Shown here: piece after piece, positions 7,377 to 7,878 of the stretch
How positions within the stretch are numbered: position 1 is the first letter of the stretch
How the letters are laid out: each line of letters starts with the position of its first letter
From: CAZOAR01 sp964577985
GTDB taxonomy: Bacteria > Gemmatimonadota > CAZMKB01 > CAZNLH01
Direction of reading: 5' to 3'
Length of the DNA stretch: 7,878 nt
NCBI GenBank assembly: GCA_964577985.1
Contig: CAZOAR010000075.1
Span: 1 to 7,878, forward strand
The notes under the pieces: generated by a model
Database searches by the model: none
What the model was told of the DNA's origin: nothing
The model's input: only the letters and a program-made list of their open reading frames with translations
Program-made: the position numbers and the translations under genes

Positions 7377-7559
7377 GCGTCAAGTGTCCCTCTCGCTCCA
7401 GGGACGTCTTTTTGACCCGTTCTAACTCTCGGGGTCACTCGCTCCACACAACTTGACCTGCGGTCTCAAACAAGTGCTGCGCGTCCCTGCGGGAACGTTC
7501 ACCCTCGAGAAGACGGGGCCCCAAAAAGGCTTTACTTACGCGAGAGGAACACTTGACGC
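7377..7559. repeat. 183-bp segment bounded by 20-bp inverted repeats
   Basis: The left end (7377-7396, starting GCGTCAAGTGT) and the right end (7540-7559) are inverted repeats matching at 19 of 20 positions. The 143 bp between them hold no convincing gene. They contain a 9-bp direct repeat CTCGCTCCA (7392-7400, overlapping the left arm, and 7438-7446), a third GTCAAGT motif in inverted orientation (7451-7457), and small local hairpins such as GTCCCT/AGGGAC (7386-7405). No target-site duplication is evident at the ends. The segment could be a non-autonomous mobile element, a decayed insertion sequence or a structured RNA gene; sequence alone does not decide. Confidence 0.55.
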
Positions 7560-7630
7560 GACGGACTACTGTTTACACTTCATCCCTCCAACACACGGCT
7601 GCCACGAAAAGAGTTATGACAGATCCGCCG

Positions 7631-7675
7631 AAAAAGCAGGGGAAACTCCCTGGATGTGAATGTAGGAGTTTCCCC
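7631..7675 (-). terminator. Rho-independent terminator-like hairpin, minus strand
   Basis: A perfect 11-bp stem (GGGGAAACTCC 7639-7649 with GGAGTTTCCCC 7665-7675) encloses a 15-base loop. Read on the minus strand it is followed after three bases by TTTTT (7635-7631). It would end a minus-strand transcript entering from the right of the window, insulating the operon promoter 300 bp further on. No gene using it is visible here, so it could instead be a dispersed palindromic repeat. Confidence 0.45.
7652..7674 (+). repeat. 23-bp direct repeat, copy 2
   Basis: This is the second copy of the repeat at 7334-7356, with 20 of 23 positions identical and 318 bp between the two starts. Here it makes up most of the loop and nearly all of the right arm of the 7639-7675 hairpin. 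Confidence 0.6.
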
Positions 7676-7683
7676 ACTTCTTA

Positions 7684-7772
7684 CGTGTCATTCCGGCTTG
7701 TCCGGAATCGGCCTGATTGTGCGATTGGATTCCCGGCAAGCGGGAATGGCATCCAGGGCGGGAATGACATGT
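7684..7772. repeat. REP-like intergenic double hairpin
   Basis: Two short hairpins lie in a row: TTCCGG/CCGGAA (7691-7707, 5-base loop) and ATTCCCG/CGGGAAT (7729-7747, 5-base loop). The two units are inverted copies of each other (18 of 21 positions). The whole is flanked by outer inverted repeats, ACGTGTCATTCC at 7683-7694 and GGAATGACATGT at 7761-7772, with one mismatch. The ATTCCC-N7-GGGAAT core closely resembles the dispersed palindromes found between genes in many Gram-negative genomes, such as REP/BIME elements and the Neisseria dRS3 repeat. Only one copy is in the window, so genome-wide dispersal is inferred. Confidence 0.6.
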
Positions 7773-7878
7773 AGAGCGGGGGTTACATGTGATCGTCATC
7801 TATGGCAGTAGATAAGTTTCATGGATCCTTAACCAGATTCACCGGGGAGACTCCTGAGAAGTGAGTGGAAGCTTCACG
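7773..7878. other. Right edge, no gene recognised
   Basis: A plus-strand ATG at 7802 opens only a 20-codon frame ending near 7864, without a clear ribosome site. A GTG at 7861 has GGGGAG (7844-7849) upstream and could begin a gene that runs off the window, but only six codons are visible. Confidence 0.3.

Noticed and set aside
7346..7413. Two small plus-strand hairpins followed by TTTTT (CGGG/CCCG at 7346-7357 and GTCCCT/AGGGAC at 7386-7405) that look like terminators
   Set aside because: No plus-strand gene ends here, the first stem is only 4 bp, and the second overlaps the inverted-repeat element and has an 8-base loop.
6827..7447. 206-codon minus-strand open frame overlapping the start of the regulator
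   Set aside because: It runs in a different frame through the promoter and the conserved ArsR domain, and its peptide is low-complexity and unlike any family.
7614..7799. 61-codon minus-strand frame reading HSRPGCHSRLPGIQSHNQADSG
   Set aside because: This is the familiar false translation of REP-like GGAATG/CATTCC palindromes, not a gene.
7377..7878. CRISPR array or tRNA in the repeat-rich right end
   Set aside because: The repeats are inverted or present only twice with unequal spacing, and no cloverleaf was found.

Overview
The window comes from a bacterium with an outer membrane. It encodes a signal-peptide-bearing beta-barrel protein ending in phenylalanine, a LolA-like periplasmic protein and an RND/MMPL inner-membrane transporter. 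GC content is moderately high and the promoters look like ordinary sigma70 types. Arginine codons AGG and AGA are common and GTG is used as a start. This does not look like an enteric genome; a deltaproteobacterium-like or uncultured deep-branching Gram-negative lineage is a guess only.

Layout. Bases 1-349 hold a strong-looking promoter (71-99) and a leader of about 245 nt for a plus-strand gene. Bases 350-1750 encode an adrenodoxin-reductase/FprA-type ferredoxin-NADP+ reductase. After a 139-bp convergent gap, five genes lie head to tail on the minus strand in what looks like one operon. In transcription order they are: an ArsR-type HTH fused to a rhodanese domain (7263-6580), an RND/MMPL transporter (6558-4252), a 72-residue DUF2892 (YgaP-like) membrane protein (4249-4031), a LolA-like exported protein (4031-3192) and a DUF1302-like outer-membrane barrel (3161-1890). 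Gaps run from a 1-nt overlap to 30 nt and each start has a Shine-Dalgarno sequence, so co-transcription is very likely. The operon promoter (7303-7330) sits just upstream of the regulator, with candidate operator repeats between the -10 box and the start codon.

Bases 7331-7878 have no convincing gene but are rich in repeats: a 183-bp segment bounded by 20-bp inverted repeats, a 23-bp sequence present twice, a perfect 11-bp hairpin with a minus-strand T-run, and a REP-like double hairpin.

How the parts may work together (inference). The transporter, LolA-like protein and barrel form a candidate trans-envelope path for a lipid or other hydrophobic compound, of the RND + LolA-fold + DUF1302-type barrel kind. 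The regulator and the DUF2892 protein together carry the same three domains as E. coli YgaV-YgaP (ArsR, rhodanese, DUF2892 membrane domain), but partitioned differently and with the transporter gene between them. This suggests an export system controlled by sulfane sulfur or redox state. The reductase gene is convergent and probably independent.
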